From NCBI RefSeq assembly GCF_000427805.1, contig NZ_ATYS01000005.1, forward strand, positions 57,039 through 121,038: 64,000 bases of DNA, written 5' to 3'. Both the position numbers and the translations under genes were made by a program. The notes under the pieces are model-generated. The model did not search any database. It was not told the origin of the DNA and was given only the letters and a program-made list of their open reading frames with translations. This DNA is from Budvicia aquatica DSM 5075 = ATCC 35567 (GTDB taxonomy: Bacteria > Pseudomonadota > Gammaproteobacteria > Enterobacterales > Enterobacteriaceae). Shown piece by piece: positions 39,405 to 48,293 of the stretch. Numbering within the stretch: the stretch's first letter is position 1; the number at the start of each line of letters is the position of its first letter.

Positions 39405-39601
39405 CAGGTTTACGCTTCAGGGCCTGAAGTCGCGTTATTTCTCACCGTTACTACGGCACAAATCGTATCTTGCTCAAATGGATTACCGCAAACTATGGGG
39501 TGATTGCTAACTATTGGTTTCCCTTCTTAAGACTATTCTTCTTATCGTTAACAATATGCGTTTGATTTTTCTTATATTGAGCCCGTGCGATAAAAGTATA
39601 G

Positions 39602-39632
39602 TTCTACTAATTAGCGCTCTTATTTAGTAGAA
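39602..39632. promoter_or_regulatory. inverted repeat upstream of the GntR gene
   Basis: TTCTACTAA (39602-39610) and TTAGTAGAA (39624-39632) form perfect 9-base arms about 50 bases before the GntR start. It could be an operator for that gene. Nothing else was seen between 39405 and 39683. Confidence 0.4.
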
Positions 39633-39683
39633 TTGGCGAATAAATCCGCTGATTGCTGTTCCGTAATTTGAAGTTGGTTCTCT

Positions 39684-40352
39684 ATGACAATGATAACAAA
39701 AACAAAAGCAAAGATGATTTACGACGATTTGAAGCGCAGGATACTGTCCGGAGAATTAAAAGCGGATGTGCGTTTAGTTATTCATCAGTTAGCCGTCTCT
39801 TATGACAGTAGTGATATTCCGGTTCGGGAAGCTCTAAAAGAGCTGGCGGCGGAAGATTTGATTGAAATGAGCCCGCATAAAGGCTCGCGGGTTAAGAAAC
39901 TTTCAGTCAAAGAAATGCAAGATATGCTAGAGATAAGAAAGAACCTTGAGCCTTTAGCGGCACGTTTGGCTGCTGAAAATTCAACGCCGGAACTTATAGC
40001 GGCGCTAGAAGGGGTCTTTCACCGAAGCGAAAAATTGGCTGAAGAGAAAAATTACTCGGAATACTCTAACGTTAACCGGGAGTTCCACCAGCTTATTGTC
40101 GAAGCCAGTGACAATACCTACCTAAAAAAAATTCTCAGTGAACTGCTCAGTAATGAGCGCCGTACCAAGACTATTTTTGACTTATTCCCGGATATTGTGA
40201 CCGTTTCATTAAAAGAGCACAGGCAGATGATACGCCTGATAGAGGCTAAAAAAGGGCAAGAAATTGCAGAACTGATGCTAATGCACAAATCCCGTTCCTA
40301 TGGAAAACTGCAGGATTACTTTTCCAAGTTAAGTCATGAAGCTAACGAATAG
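39684..40352 (+). CDS. GntR family regulator (FCD domain)
   Basis: A 222-residue GntR/FCD regulator. The winged helix covers residues about 8-75 (LKADVRLVIHQLAVSYDSSDIPVREALKEL, read in two parts, then GSRVKKLSV). The helical FCD domain follows with EIRKNLEPLAARLAAE and NREFHQLIVEAS carrying the family's metal-ligand positions. Lying inside the locus between the MmgE/PrpD gene and the convergent fumarase-like pair, it is the obvious candidate to bind the identical 20-bp palindromes at 34961 and 41965. The effector would be a carboxylic acid, as is common for this family. Confidence 0.84.
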   Translation: MTMITKTKAKMIYDDLKRRILSGELKADVRLVIHQLAVSYDSSDIPVREALKELAAEDLIEMSPHKGSRVKKLSVKEMQDMLEIRKNLEPLAARLAAENSTPELIAALEGVFHRSEKLAEEKNYSEYSNVNREFHQLIVEASDNTYLKKILSELLSNERRTKTIFDLFPDIVTVSLKEHRQMIRLIEAKKGQEIAELMLMHKSRSYGKLQDYFSKLSHEANE

Positions 40353-40392
40353 CTGCCAGAAATTATATCTACATGATGTAAGCCATTTATGT

Positions 40393-40420
40393 CGTCACTC
40401 CATTGAGAAACGGAGTGACG
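40393..40420. terminator. convergent hairpin between GntR and fumarase-beta-like genes
   Basis: A 9-bp stem CGTCACTCC/GGAGTGACG (40393-40401 with 40412-40420) lies in the short space between two converging genes and may serve both. Confidence 0.55.
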
Positions 40421-40434
40421 GAGAAGAGATTTTT

Positions 40435-41037
40435 CTATCCGCTGTTTTTTTCAGCCATCACTTTTTCTGCTATTTCACGCGCCTGCTTTTTAACAAGGTC
40501 ATACCTGCTATTGCCATGACAATCCATAGTAACGATAAACGGACCAAAGCGTTGTGCCTCTAATACCCACATGGCTTCCGGCATACCATTCTCCAACCAG
40601 TGAACGGCTTTAACCTTTTTGATTCCCGTGGCTAAAACTACTGCACAGCCCGGAGCAGCTTGAAGATAAGCCTGTTTATATTGGCGAAAAGCTTGCAGGC
40701 TATCGGAACTCATACCACCTTTGCCTATAATAAGCTTAACGCCCAGACTACCGACAAATTCAGCATGAGGCTCCATACGAATAGAGGTTGTCGGCCCTAT
40801 TACGTGTAGTTGCCAGTTATTCTCGGCGTCTTTTATCATTACCGGACCGGCATGAAAAATGGCACCACCTTTCATCTGCTCCGGGAGTTGTTTACCGCTT
40901 TCAACCCGTTCTCGCATTTGCAAATGCGCCATATCACGTGCCGTACATAAGGTACCGTATAGATAAACTGCATCACCAACGGCCAGCTTTTCGACATCGG
41001 CATCCTGTAAAGGCAGGGTCAGTTCATAAATTGCCAT
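40435..41037 (-). CDS. class I fumarase/tartrate dehydratase beta subunit
   Basis: A 200-residue Fumerase_C domain protein, the size of E. coli TtdB. GDAVYLYGTLCTARDMAHLQM, GAIFHAGPVMI and GPTTSIRMEPHAEF are the conserved substrate-domain blocks, and GKGGMSSDSLQAF follows. With the alpha subunit (two bases upstream) it would form an Fe-S hydro-lyase that interconverts a hydroxy-dicarboxylate and its unsaturated or keto form: fumarate/malate, L-tartrate/oxaloacetate or mesaconate/citramalate. Which one cannot be decided from the motifs. Confidence 0.85.
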   Translation of the reverse strand: MAIYELTLPLQDADVEKLAVGDAVYLYGTLCTARDMAHLQMRERVESGKQLPEQMKGGAIFHAGPVMIKDAENNWQLHVIGPTTSIRMEPHAEFVGSLGVKLIIGKGGMSSDSLQAFRQYKQAYLQAAPGCAVVLATGIKKVKAVHWLENGMPEAMWVLEAQRFGPFIVTMDCHGNSRYDLVKKQAREIAEKVMAEKNSG

Positions 41038-41039
41038 TC

Positions 41040-41933
41040 TTATTCCTCCACCTGAAATAGTGATTCACGGCGGCCGTCAGGGTATATCCGCACGCCAAAA
41101 CGACGAGCCACCCAGCAATGGAAATTAATCGTTACCGGGCATATAGCGGTATGAGTGGCCGCATAAGCTATTTTGACCGCTAGCGTCGTGGTTTTCCCAC
41201 CGATACCTCCGGGGCCAATACCCAGCTTATTGATGTCCTCCAGTAGCTCTTGTTCTAGTTCATCCAGCAACGCATCCGGATTATGATCGAGCCAACTTCG
41301 CGTACTGATCGCCTCACGACTAAGCTTCGCGCTGATATCCATTTGCCCACCAAGACCAATTCCTATTGCTGAAGGCGGACAAGGGAAACCACCGGCATTA
41401 ATTACGGTATCCAGTACCAGTTGTTTCAGACCACTATAGTTTTTACCTAACGTCGCCGGCGTCAAAATTTTAGAGATATTTCCCAGTTCAGCGCCGCAGC
41501 CTTTTGCACTCATGATAATTTCGACAAATGGCTGGTCCGGAACATAACGAAGTTCGATATTAGGAACACCCAGACCGGTACTGTCTCCCGGGTTGTGGCG
41601 GGTTAGAGGGTGAACAATACTCGGGCGAATTAACCCTTCTTGCGTGGCCTGAGTCAGCGCCTTTGGTAAATAACTTAACAGTGGTCCCATATCAAAATAT
41701 TCACCAAAACGGATCCAAACAGTCGGAAAGCCGGGTGACTGGCATACCGGTTTATCCTGTAACGTAGCTTGTGCAACATTGTCGATCATCGTTTCTAAAA
41801 ATACCTTCGCTTCCGGATGACTCTCCTGTACGACGGCGTTTCGCATCAGATAAAGAACATCCGGCGAGATTGTTGTACAGGCCCGGTGGAGCAGGTCATA
41901 TACATCTTGGTAGGTTATTCCCAAATCTTTCAT
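41040..41933 (-). CDS. class I fumarase/tartrate dehydratase alpha subunit
   Basis: A 297-residue Fumerase domain protein, comparable with TtdA. Three Cys that would hold a 4Fe-4S cluster are visible in KPVCQSPGF, SAKGCGAELGN and NFHCWVARR; the first motif is CQSPG rather than the usual CQDTG. LGIGPGGIGGKTTTLAVKI is another family block. I place the start at 41933 since AAGAAGGATCAGAGA gives a ribosome site there; the longer frame would begin inside the palindromic operator at 41965. The order alpha-beta with a two-base gap indicates a single operon. Confidence 0.85.
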   Translation of the reverse strand: MKDLGITYQDVYDLLHRACTTISPDVLYLMRNAVVQESHPEAKVFLETMIDNVAQATLQDKPVCQSPGFPTVWIRFGEYFDMGPLLSYLPKALTQATQEGLIRPSIVHPLTRHNPGDSTGLGVPNIELRYVPDQPFVEIIMSAKGCGAELGNISKILTPATLGKNYSGLKQLVLDTVINAGGFPCPPSAIGIGLGGQMDISAKLSREAISTRSWLDHNPDALLDELEQELLEDINKLGIGPGGIGGKTTTLAVKIAYAATHTAICPVTINFHCWVARRFGVRIYPDGRRESLFQVEE

Positions 41934-41964
41934 TCTCTGATCCTTCTTATTATCTTGGGATTTC

Positions 41965-41984
41965 ATATATTATATATAATATAT
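41965..41984. promoter_or_regulatory. 20-bp perfect palindrome, operator candidate (copy 2)
   Basis: Identical to the palindrome at 34961-34980. Here self-complementarity extends to 30 bases (41960-41989; TTTCAT arms outside the core). It lies about 30 bases before the fumarase-alpha-like start. Confidence 0.65.
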
Positions 41985-41989
41985 GAAAT

Positions 41990-42443
41990 TGCAATTCCTT
42001 ATTCAAACCACCCCAAAAATGGGGGATATCCACTGAAAAATAAAAAAAGATAAGAAAAATAAGGTGATAGGCTGATTTGAATCATCAAAAATAGCGTTGA
42101 AAAACCGATTTGGGATACCGCCACCTGATGTCAATTTCGAGATAAATCTAATATTCTGCTGAAAATTCATGCCTCCAAACCGCATGCCCAACCGCCCAAT
42201 AGATTAGTGTTAAGCACATCACGTTTTTGGCAATAAAATCGGGGAGGCTCAGGGGAAATTCATATTCTCATTTTTATAAGCCGGTAATTAGACCAGACTT
42301 TGCGTTATCGACCGCAATAGATATATGCCCAAAATGGTTGAAGTCGCAGGTAAGCGAGCGCCGTCCCCCTCCCCTACAATTGACGTATGGCGGGCATAAA
42401 CCATGCACTAATATCGTTCATCTACTTATATTTGGAGTCAATA
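41990..42443. promoter_or_regulatory. control region between fumarase-like pair and lyase
   Basis: A divergent spacer with no gene seen. It contains GGGGAAAT-TCA-TATTCTCA at 42252-42270, which shares its right arm, 3-base spacing and following TTTTTAT with 26551 and resembles the perfect repeat at 44933. An RpiR-type regulator encoded nearby may use it. Confidence 0.4.
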
Positions 42444-43814
42444 ATGCGAGGTAGTCATAGTTCAGTATTTGATTCAGAGCTGTATTCATCCCTGTTTACT
42501 CAGCCGGAGATGAAGCAGATTTGGTCTGATGAAAACTTAATTCGCTGCTGGCTGGAATTTGAAGTGACGATAGCCCGCGTACAGGCAGAGTTAGATATTA
42601 TTCCGGCTCAGGCCGCCGAAGAAATAGCTTCAACCTGTCGGTCTTTAGACATTGACTGGGAACGACTGGCGAAAGAAACACGCATCGTCGGAATGGCGAT
42701 CAAGCCGCTGGTAGATCAAATCACCGATGCCGGTACCCCGCTGGTGAAGAAATACCTGCACTGGGGCTGCACTACTCAGGATCTATTAGATACCGCACTG
42801 GCGATGAGAATGAAACAGACGCTGCTTTTGCTGCGCCGCCAGCTGATGGAACTTGGTGAAAACCTAAAAACTATGGCGCTGGAACACAAAGCGACCGTGA
42901 TGGTGGCCAGAACGAACTCCGTCGACGCGTCTGCAACCACCTGGGGGCTGCAGGTCAGTAGCTATCTGAGCGAGTTAACCCGGCATATTCATCGTCTTGA
43001 TAATCTCTACCCTACGGCAACGACCGGTTTATTCGGCGGCGCGGTAGGAAACCTTGCATCGGTAGGTCATGATGGCATCGCTACCCGCAATAATCTGATG
43101 AAATCACTAGGCTTATCTAAGCCAATCGGCATGATGAACGCCAGTCAGGATAACATCGTGCAGGTTATTCAATTTTTTGCGCTGGTGCACGGCACCCTGT
43201 GCCGGATAGCTAACGACGTGGAAACCATGGGTCGCCCGTCCTTTGCAGAGCTCAGAGAGGGTGAAGGCGGTGGCGGTTCCAGTACCATGCCGCACAAAAC
43301 GAACCCGCGGGCCAGTAATATGATCCAAACCCTGTCCCGTATGGGCTGGATGTATGCATCAGGCGCAACAAACCTGCTCGATCAGCAAGATGTGCGGGCC
43401 GCTTCGATGCGCGTGCTGAACTGGTCTTTGGTTCCGGAGTCGGCACTAAGCCTTTCCACCAGCCTGGAGCGAGCTTGCCGCCTGATCGCCCACCTAGTGG
43501 TAGATAAGCAGAAGATGAGAGATAACTTTAGCGCGTCGAAAAACTTCATTATGTCGGAATCTGTATCCATGAGGCTGGCAGATAAGATCGGCCGGGATCA
43601 GGGCTACCACATTATGAAAACGTTAGTTAAAGAGGCGGACGGAACTCAGGATCTACAGCAGTTGGTGCTCGGCAATGCCCAAATTCGCGAAACCTTAACC
43701 GAAGAAGAGATCGTTGCTGCCTGCGATCCATTATCTTACTTAGGATGTAATGACGCGCTGATCGACGAAACGCTGGCGTTCTTTGATGCTACTGATAAAA
43801 ACATAACGAAATAA
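42444..43814 (+). CDS. fumarase/aspartase-superfamily lyase (CMLE/adenylosuccinate-lyase-like)
   Basis: A 456-residue lyase of the superfamily whose members usually release fumarate by beta-elimination. The signature GGGGSSTMPHKTNPRASN contains the mobile-loop Ser. The conserved His region is LHWGCTTQDLLDTALAM, and the second catalytic block is RTNSVDASATTWG. The layout is closest to 3-carboxy-muconate cycloisomerase and adenylosuccinate lyase, a branch to which I also assign lyases acting on N-substituted aspartates. There is no aromatic-degradation or purine gene nearby. TTGGAGTCA precedes the ATG at 42444. Confidence 0.82.
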   Translation: MRGSHSSVFDSELYSSLFTQPEMKQIWSDENLIRCWLEFEVTIARVQAELDIIPAQAAEEIASTCRSLDIDWERLAKETRIVGMAIKPLVDQITDAGTPLVKKYLHWGCTTQDLLDTALAMRMKQTLLLLRRQLMELGENLKTMALEHKATVMVARTNSVDASATTWGLQVSSYLSELTRHIHRLDNLYPTATTGLFGGAVGNLASVGHDGIATRNNLMKSLGLSKPIGMMNASQDNIVQVIQFFALVHGTLCRIANDVETMGRPSFAELREGEGGGGSSTMPHKTNPRASNMIQTLSRMGWMYASGATNLLDQQDVRAASMRVLNWSLVPESALSLSTSLERACRLIAHLVVDKQKMRDNFSASKNFIMSESVSMRLADKIGRDQGYHIMKTLVKEADGTQDLQQLVLGNAQIRETLTEEEIVAACDPLSYLGCNDALIDETLAFFDATDKNITK

Positions 43815-43835
43815 AAACAACCGATTGATATTGCT

Positions 43836-43870
43836 AAGATTCCTCAAGCGGGCTACCGCTTGGGGATCTT
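43836..43870. terminator. bidirectional hairpin between lyase and RpiR genes
   Basis: AAGATTCCTCAAGCG and CGCTTGGGGATCTT form a long, slightly imperfect stem between converging genes, flanked by A and T bases on either side. Confidence 0.65.
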
Positions 43871-43885
43871 TACTCACATAGTTAT

Positions 43886-44773
43886 TTACTTAGGCAATGG
43901 TGAAAAGAGTTCAAAAAATACAAACAGCTCTTCCAACTGTTCAAAATTCCCTTCTCCTTCTCCCTTCTCATAGGCTAAATGCAGTACCAGCTCGACAAAA
44001 AAGAACCCGATAATTCGACTTTTAAATACCGACTGAACATCGCTGGGCAGCACAAACTGTAGATTACAGAATTTACCGTACGGATTAGATTCTGAGTTAG
44101 TGACTACCACCACCACCGCATCCTTCTTGCGAAACCATTCGGTCACCCGAATAACCACCCGGTTAAACCGATAGTAGGAAAAGGCAATCAGCACATCCTT
44201 ACTGGATAAATTCAGTAAGGCTTTCGGCAAATCACCAACGTCTACCGAAAGCAGCGTTACCCGATCCCTAAAATAGTTAATCAGGGTGGTAAAATGTTTG
44301 GCCATGGCGTGAGACGAAGAAGGACCTATTACATAGAGATGCCGGTCTGTATCGAGAATAAGATCGATAAACTCATCCAGACTGTCAATATCGATATTAT
44401 CTTTGAAGCTATCAAACAGCATGGTGACATTCTTATTAAACTCAGAGACGATCTCCGCCGTAGTCACTTTGGCTTTTCCCTGAGCCCGGGAGGCCAGCTC
44501 GAACGGCGGCACCAGTTTCTGCTGCGACAGTGCTTCTTCCAGTTCACGCCTAAAGGCCGAATAACCGGTAAATCCCAACTTATTTAAAAAACGGCCAACC
44601 GTGGCTTTGCTTACCGAGGCATTACGGGCGAGATCGACAATGCCATGAAATGGCAGCTCATTGAAATGAGCCTGAATGTAAGCATCCAATCGACACTCTG
44701 ATTCAGTTAATGAATGTAATTGCGTAGTCTGTGAAATATATTTTTCTAGCGTCAATAAATCATTATTTTTCAT
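43886..44773 (-). CDS. RpiR family regulator with SIS domain
   Basis: A 295-residue RpiR/HTH_6 regulator. The N-terminal helix-turn-helix is in GIVDLARNASVSKATVGRFLNKLGFTGYSAFRREL (read as two pieces), and a SIS sugar-isomerase-like domain spans about 130-265 with HLYVIGPSSSHAMA and DVLIAFSYYRFNR. SIS domains in this family normally bind phosphosugars, which is unexpected beside dicarboxylate enzymes. It is convergent with the lyase gene and divergent from the second dcuC, so it probably controls both, likely through the inverted repeats at 42252 and 44933. Confidence 0.84.
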   Translation of the reverse strand: MKNNDLLTLEKYISQTTQLHSLTESECRLDAYIQAHFNELPFHGIVDLARNASVSKATVGRFLNKLGFTGYSAFRRELEEALSQQKLVPPFELASRAQGKAKVTTAEIVSEFNKNVTMLFDSFKDNIDIDSLDEFIDLILDTDRHLYVIGPSSSHAMAKHFTTLINYFRDRVTLLSVDVGDLPKALLNLSSKDVLIAFSYYRFNRVVIRVTEWFRKKDAVVVVVTNSESNPYGKFCNLQFVLPSDVQSVFKSRIIGFFFVELVLHLAYEKGEGEGNFEQLEELFVFFELFSPLPK

Positions 44774-45094
44774 TCGTCTCTGTCTCTTGGTATTCCAGTT
44801 GACCCGCTAATATTAAATATATGCTAAATAAAAAAGTCTTGTTAACGATCGCTAAAGCTGAAAATAAAAAAGAGTTGGTTAAACGTTGTCACTCATGCTT
44901 TGGCGTTATGAGATCCTGCGCACAAATTATTGTGAGAAAACTATTTTCTCATTCTGCCCGCCGCGCCTTACTCCTACTATGACCGCATAACTAACCGGCA
45001 TATAGATTATATCGTGCCACCAGCTCCAGCTAAGTACAAAAGTTATTTAACAGCAGTTTTTTCTACTCGGAAAAACAAATAAAAGGGCACCCTC
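44774..45094. promoter_or_regulatory. divergent control region of RpiR and dcuC genes
   Basis: No gene is seen here. It carries the perfect inverted repeat at 44933-44951 and, just before it, CACAA-ATTA-TTGTG (44921-44934), either of which could be an operator. Confidence 0.5.
44933..44951. promoter_or_regulatory. perfect inverted repeat TGAGAAAA-CTA-TTTTCTCA
   Basis: Two exact 8-base arms are separated by three bases, about 145 bases before dcuC. GAAA-n-TTTC inverted repeats are common for RpiR regulators, and the RpiR gene is immediately divergent. Confidence 0.55.
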
Positions 45095-46465
45095 ATGACT
45101 GCATTTATAATCGCAATAGTGATTACTATCATTGCTGCATGGTTAATCATCAAGAACTACCAACCCCAGACGGTATTATTACTGGCCGGTCTTTCTTTAC
45201 TGACTATCACCGCCATTTTCTACCCCGACAACAGTATCTTATACGAAAAAGCAAAGTCGACGGGCTCAGTTTGGATTGATATTTTTGCCTTCGCAAAAGG
45301 TTCACTCTCAACTCAGGTGGCCGGTATCGGTTTGATCATCATGGCGGCGGGCGGCTTCGCAAGCTACATGGACCATATCAAAGCGTCAAACGCCATGGTT
45401 AACGTCTGTATTCGTCCTCTGCAAATTATTAAAGCACCGTACCTGATTCTGGCACTGGGCTATATTTGCGCGCAGATGCTGCACGTAGCGATTTCAAGCG
45501 CCGCCGGATTAGCCATGTTGTTATTGGTTACCTTCTTCCCGGTGCTGGTTCGTTTAGGCGTGAGTAAAGCCGCTGCGGCTTCGATGATTGGTCTGTGTGC
45601 CTTTATGGACCTCGGCCCGGCCGTAGGAACAGCCAACCTGGCGGCAAAGCATGCCGGAATGGAAACGGCTATCTACTTCGCCCATTACCAGATGCCGGTA
45701 GCCGTTGCCGTTATGTTGGTTGTGTCGATATTAGTGTTCTTTACCGCTAAATATTACGATAAAAAAGATGGTCACGTTGTCGTGGTTCAAGACGTTACCA
45801 AGGTTGAAAATGCAGAGGAAGAGCGAGTGCCAACGTTCTATGCATTATTGCCTATCTTCCCGGTAGCGCTGGTGCTGATATTCAGCCCGCTGATCATTGA
45901 TACCATCAAAATAGACGTGGTTACCGCCATGATCCTTGGCACCATGACGGCATTTCTCTGCGAACTGCTGGTGAAGCGTGATTTCCGCGCCTGCTGTAAA
46001 GGGGTTCAGGTGTTCTTCAAGGGCATGGGCAGCATGTTTACCAGTATTGTTTCGTTACTGGTTTGTGCCGATATCTACGCTCAGGGTATGCAAAAAATCG
46101 GGGCCATCGACTATCTGCTGGTATCGGTGCAAAACGCCGGCTTTGGCTTCGTCAGCATGACTATTCTGATGACGCTGCTGGTTGGTGTGACTGCGGTACT
46201 AACCGGTTCCGGTGTTGCCGCCTTCTTCTCCTTCTCAGGCATGGCCCCGTCTATCGCCAGCAAGTTTGGTCAGGAAGCGGTTCATATGATTCTGCCGATG
46301 CAGCTGATGGCCGGTATGGGACGCTCCATTTCTCCGGTCGCGGGTATCATTATTGCCGTCAGTAAGGCCGGTGAATGCTCTCCGTTTATGATAGTCAGGC
46401 GAACGCTGATTCCGGCGATAGGCGGCATCATAACCATGCTACTGGTTAACTTTATGTTGTTCTAA
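45095..46465 (+). CDS. DcuC family C4-dicarboxylate permease (second copy)
   Basis: A 456-residue membrane protein with about 12 hydrophobic segments and DcuC hallmarks: IMAAGGFASYMDHIKAS, HVAISSAAGLAMLLLV, CAFMDLGPAVGTANLAAKHAG (in two parts) and LTGSGVAAFFSFSGM, ending with MGRSISPVAGIIIAVSKAG. It is clearly paralogous to the permease at 36552 but belongs to the RpiR-linked half of the locus and is followed by a malic enzyme. It could import the lyase substrate or exchange it for fumarate/succinate. Confidence 0.86.
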   Translation: MTAFIIAIVITIIAAWLIIKNYQPQTVLLLAGLSLLTITAIFYPDNSILYEKAKSTGSVWIDIFAFAKGSLSTQVAGIGLIIMAAGGFASYMDHIKASNAMVNVCIRPLQIIKAPYLILALGYICAQMLHVAISSAAGLAMLLLVTFFPVLVRLGVSKAAAASMIGLCAFMDLGPAVGTANLAAKHAGMETAIYFAHYQMPVAVAVMLVVSILVFFTAKYYDKKDGHVVVVQDVTKVENAEEERVPTFYALLPIFPVALVLIFSPLIIDTIKIDVVTAMILGTMTAFLCELLVKRDFRACCKGVQVFFKGMGSMFTSIVSLLVCADIYAQGMQKIGAIDYLLVSVQNAGFGFVSMTILMTLLVGVTAVLTGSGVAAFFSFSGMAPSIASKFGQEAVHMILPMQLMAGMGRSISPVAGIIIAVSKAGECSPFMIVRRTLIPAIGGIITMLLVNFMLF

Positions 46466-46499
46466 CCCAAGACATTTATAGCAATCCCTTCTAACTCTT

Positions 46500-46536
46500 A
46501 ATTCAAGTTGCAGGCACCTTGGCTGCAGCTTGAATT
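46500..46536 (+). terminator. 14-bp hairpin between dcuC and malic enzyme genes
   Basis: AATTCAAGTTGCAG pairs with CTGCAGCTTGAATT with a single G-T pair, loop of nine bases. Only ATTT follows, so it may reduce rather than stop transcription into the malic enzyme gene. Confidence 0.55.
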
Positions 46537-46580
46537 ATTTCGACTGAACATCTTCATCGTTAGGTATTTGGATATTTAAT

Positions 46581-48275
46581 ATGTTTCATGAAGCAAGCGA
46601 GAATGCACTGTATATCCCCTATACGGGCTCAGTATTGATGGAATCCCCACTGCTAAATAAAGGCAGTGGATTTACCAGTAATGAACGGGAAACCTTTAAT
46701 TTACACGGGCTGCTACCGGCGGCGGTAGAAACCATTGAAGAGCAGTCGCAGCGGGCCTACCAACAGTTTCTCGATATCAAATCTGATATTGCACGCCATA
46801 TCTACCTGCGCAACATTCAGGATACCAACGAGACGCTGTTTTATCATTTGGTCGGTACCCATATTTCAGAAATGATGCCCATCATTTACACCCCGGTTGT
46901 CGGCCATGCCTGTGAGCACTTCTCTGATATTTACCGCCGGGCCCGGGGGCTTTTTATCTCCTGGCCCGACCGGCATATGATTGACGACATTTTGCATAAT
47001 GCCACCAAACAGAATATTAAAGTGATTGTGGTGACTGACGGTGAACGCATACTCGGTCTTGGCGATCAGGGTATTGGCGGTATGGGGATCCCGATTGGTA
47101 AACTCTCGCTATATACCGTGTGCGGCGGTATCAGCCCGACTCAGACATTGCCTATTTTGCTCGATGTGGGAACTAACAATTCTCAGTTACTTAATGACCC
47201 GCTCTATATGGGCTGGCGCCATCCGCGCATCACCGGCGATGAGTACTTTGAATTCGTCGATATGTTTATCAGCGCCGTTAAGCGCCGCTGGCCTGACGTA
47301 CTGCTACAGTTTGAAGACTTTGCCCAGCATACCGCCATGCCTCTGCTAAACCGCTATCAGGATCAAATCTGCTGCTTTAACGATGATATTCAGGGTACGG
47401 CCTCTGTCGCATTGGGTACCTTAATGGCCGCCTGCCGCGCCGCGAATAATCCGCTGCGCGATCATCGAGTGGTATTCTTGGGTGCCGGCTCTGCCGGGTG
47501 CGGTATTGCCGAGCATATCGTGGCGCAAATGGTGTCTGAAGGTTTAACCGATGCACAGGCCCGCGCCAATATCTATATGGTCGACCGTTTTGGCCTGCTA
47601 ACCGACGACCAGACTAATCTGGCGCCTTTCCAAGGTAATCTGGCGCAGCCGCGCTCAGCGTTAGCCAATTGGGAAAACCAAAGCGATGCGTTCTCGTTTA
47701 TCGATGTTATCCGCAATGCTAAACCGACGGTGCTGATTGGCGTAACCGGTCAACCGGGGCTATTCAGCGAAGACGTTATCAGGGAAATGCATAGCCACTG
47801 CCAGAAACCGATTGTGATGCCGCTTTCCAACCCGACTTCTCGGGTAGAAGCCCGCCCGGAAGATATTCTGCGCTGGACCGATGGCAATGCCATTATCGCG
47901 ACCGGCAGCCCGTTTGAGCCGGTGACCTATAAAGATAAGGTCTATCCGATTGTTCAGTGTAATAACGTGTATATCTTCCCCGGCATAGGACTTGGCGTCA
48001 TAGCCAGTCAGGCCCGGCGCGTAACCGAAAGTATGCTGATGGCGGCAAGCCGAACGCTGGCCGACTTCTCACCGCTGGCCCGTGACGGCTATGGCCCGCT
48101 GCTGCCGGATATTAACGATATTCAGCAGGTAACTCAGGCTATCGCCTATAACGTCGCGAAAGAGGCGCAGGCGGCCGGTGTTGCGGCCAATATTTCGGAC
48201 GATACGCTCAGGGAAAATATCACCAAGAGCTTCTGGCAACCTCAGTACCGCCGCTATAAGCGAACCTCATTTTAA
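46581..48275 (+). CDS. maeA: NAD-dependent malic enzyme
   Basis: A 564-residue malic enzyme, essentially the length of E. coli MaeA (SfcA). Conserved blocks include YIYTP-type [38 protein letters not shown] (read in parts), the metal-ligand LQFEDFAQ and [10 protein letters not shown], and the dinucleotide site [17 protein letters not shown]. It converts L-malate to pyruvate, CO2 and NADH. As the last gene of the lyase/DcuC/RpiR set it would drain fumarate-derived malate to pyruvate, with hydration done by the fumarase-like pair or a housekeeping fumarase. Confidence 0.93.
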   Translation: MFHEASENALYIPYTGSVLMESPLLNKGSGFTSNERETFNLHGLLPAAVETIEEQSQRAYQQFLDIKSDIARHIYLRNIQDTNETLFYHLVGTHISEMMPIIYTPVVGHACEHFSDIYRRARGLFISWPDRHMIDDILHNATKQNIKVIVVTDGERILGLGDQGIGGMGIPIGKLSLYTVCGGISPTQTLPILLDVGTNNSQLLNDPLYMGWRHPRITGDEYFEFVDMFISAVKRRWPDVLLQFEDFAQHTAMPLLNRYQDQICCFNDDIQGTASVALGTLMAACRAANNPLRDHRVVFLGAGSAGCGIAEHIVAQMVSEGLTDAQARANIYMVDRFGLLTDDQTNLAPFQGNLAQPRSALANWENQSDAFSFIDVIRNAKPTVLIGVTGQPGLFSEDVIREMHSHCQKPIVMPLSNPTSRVEARPEDILRWTDGNAIIATGSPFEPVTYKDKVYPIVQCNNVYIFPGIGLGVIASQARRVTESMLMAASRTLADFSPLARDGYGPLLPDINDIQQVTQAIAYNVAKEAQAAGVAANISDDTLRENITKSFWQPQYRRYKRTSF

Positions 48276-48293
48276 TCATGCCTGCATAAAATA

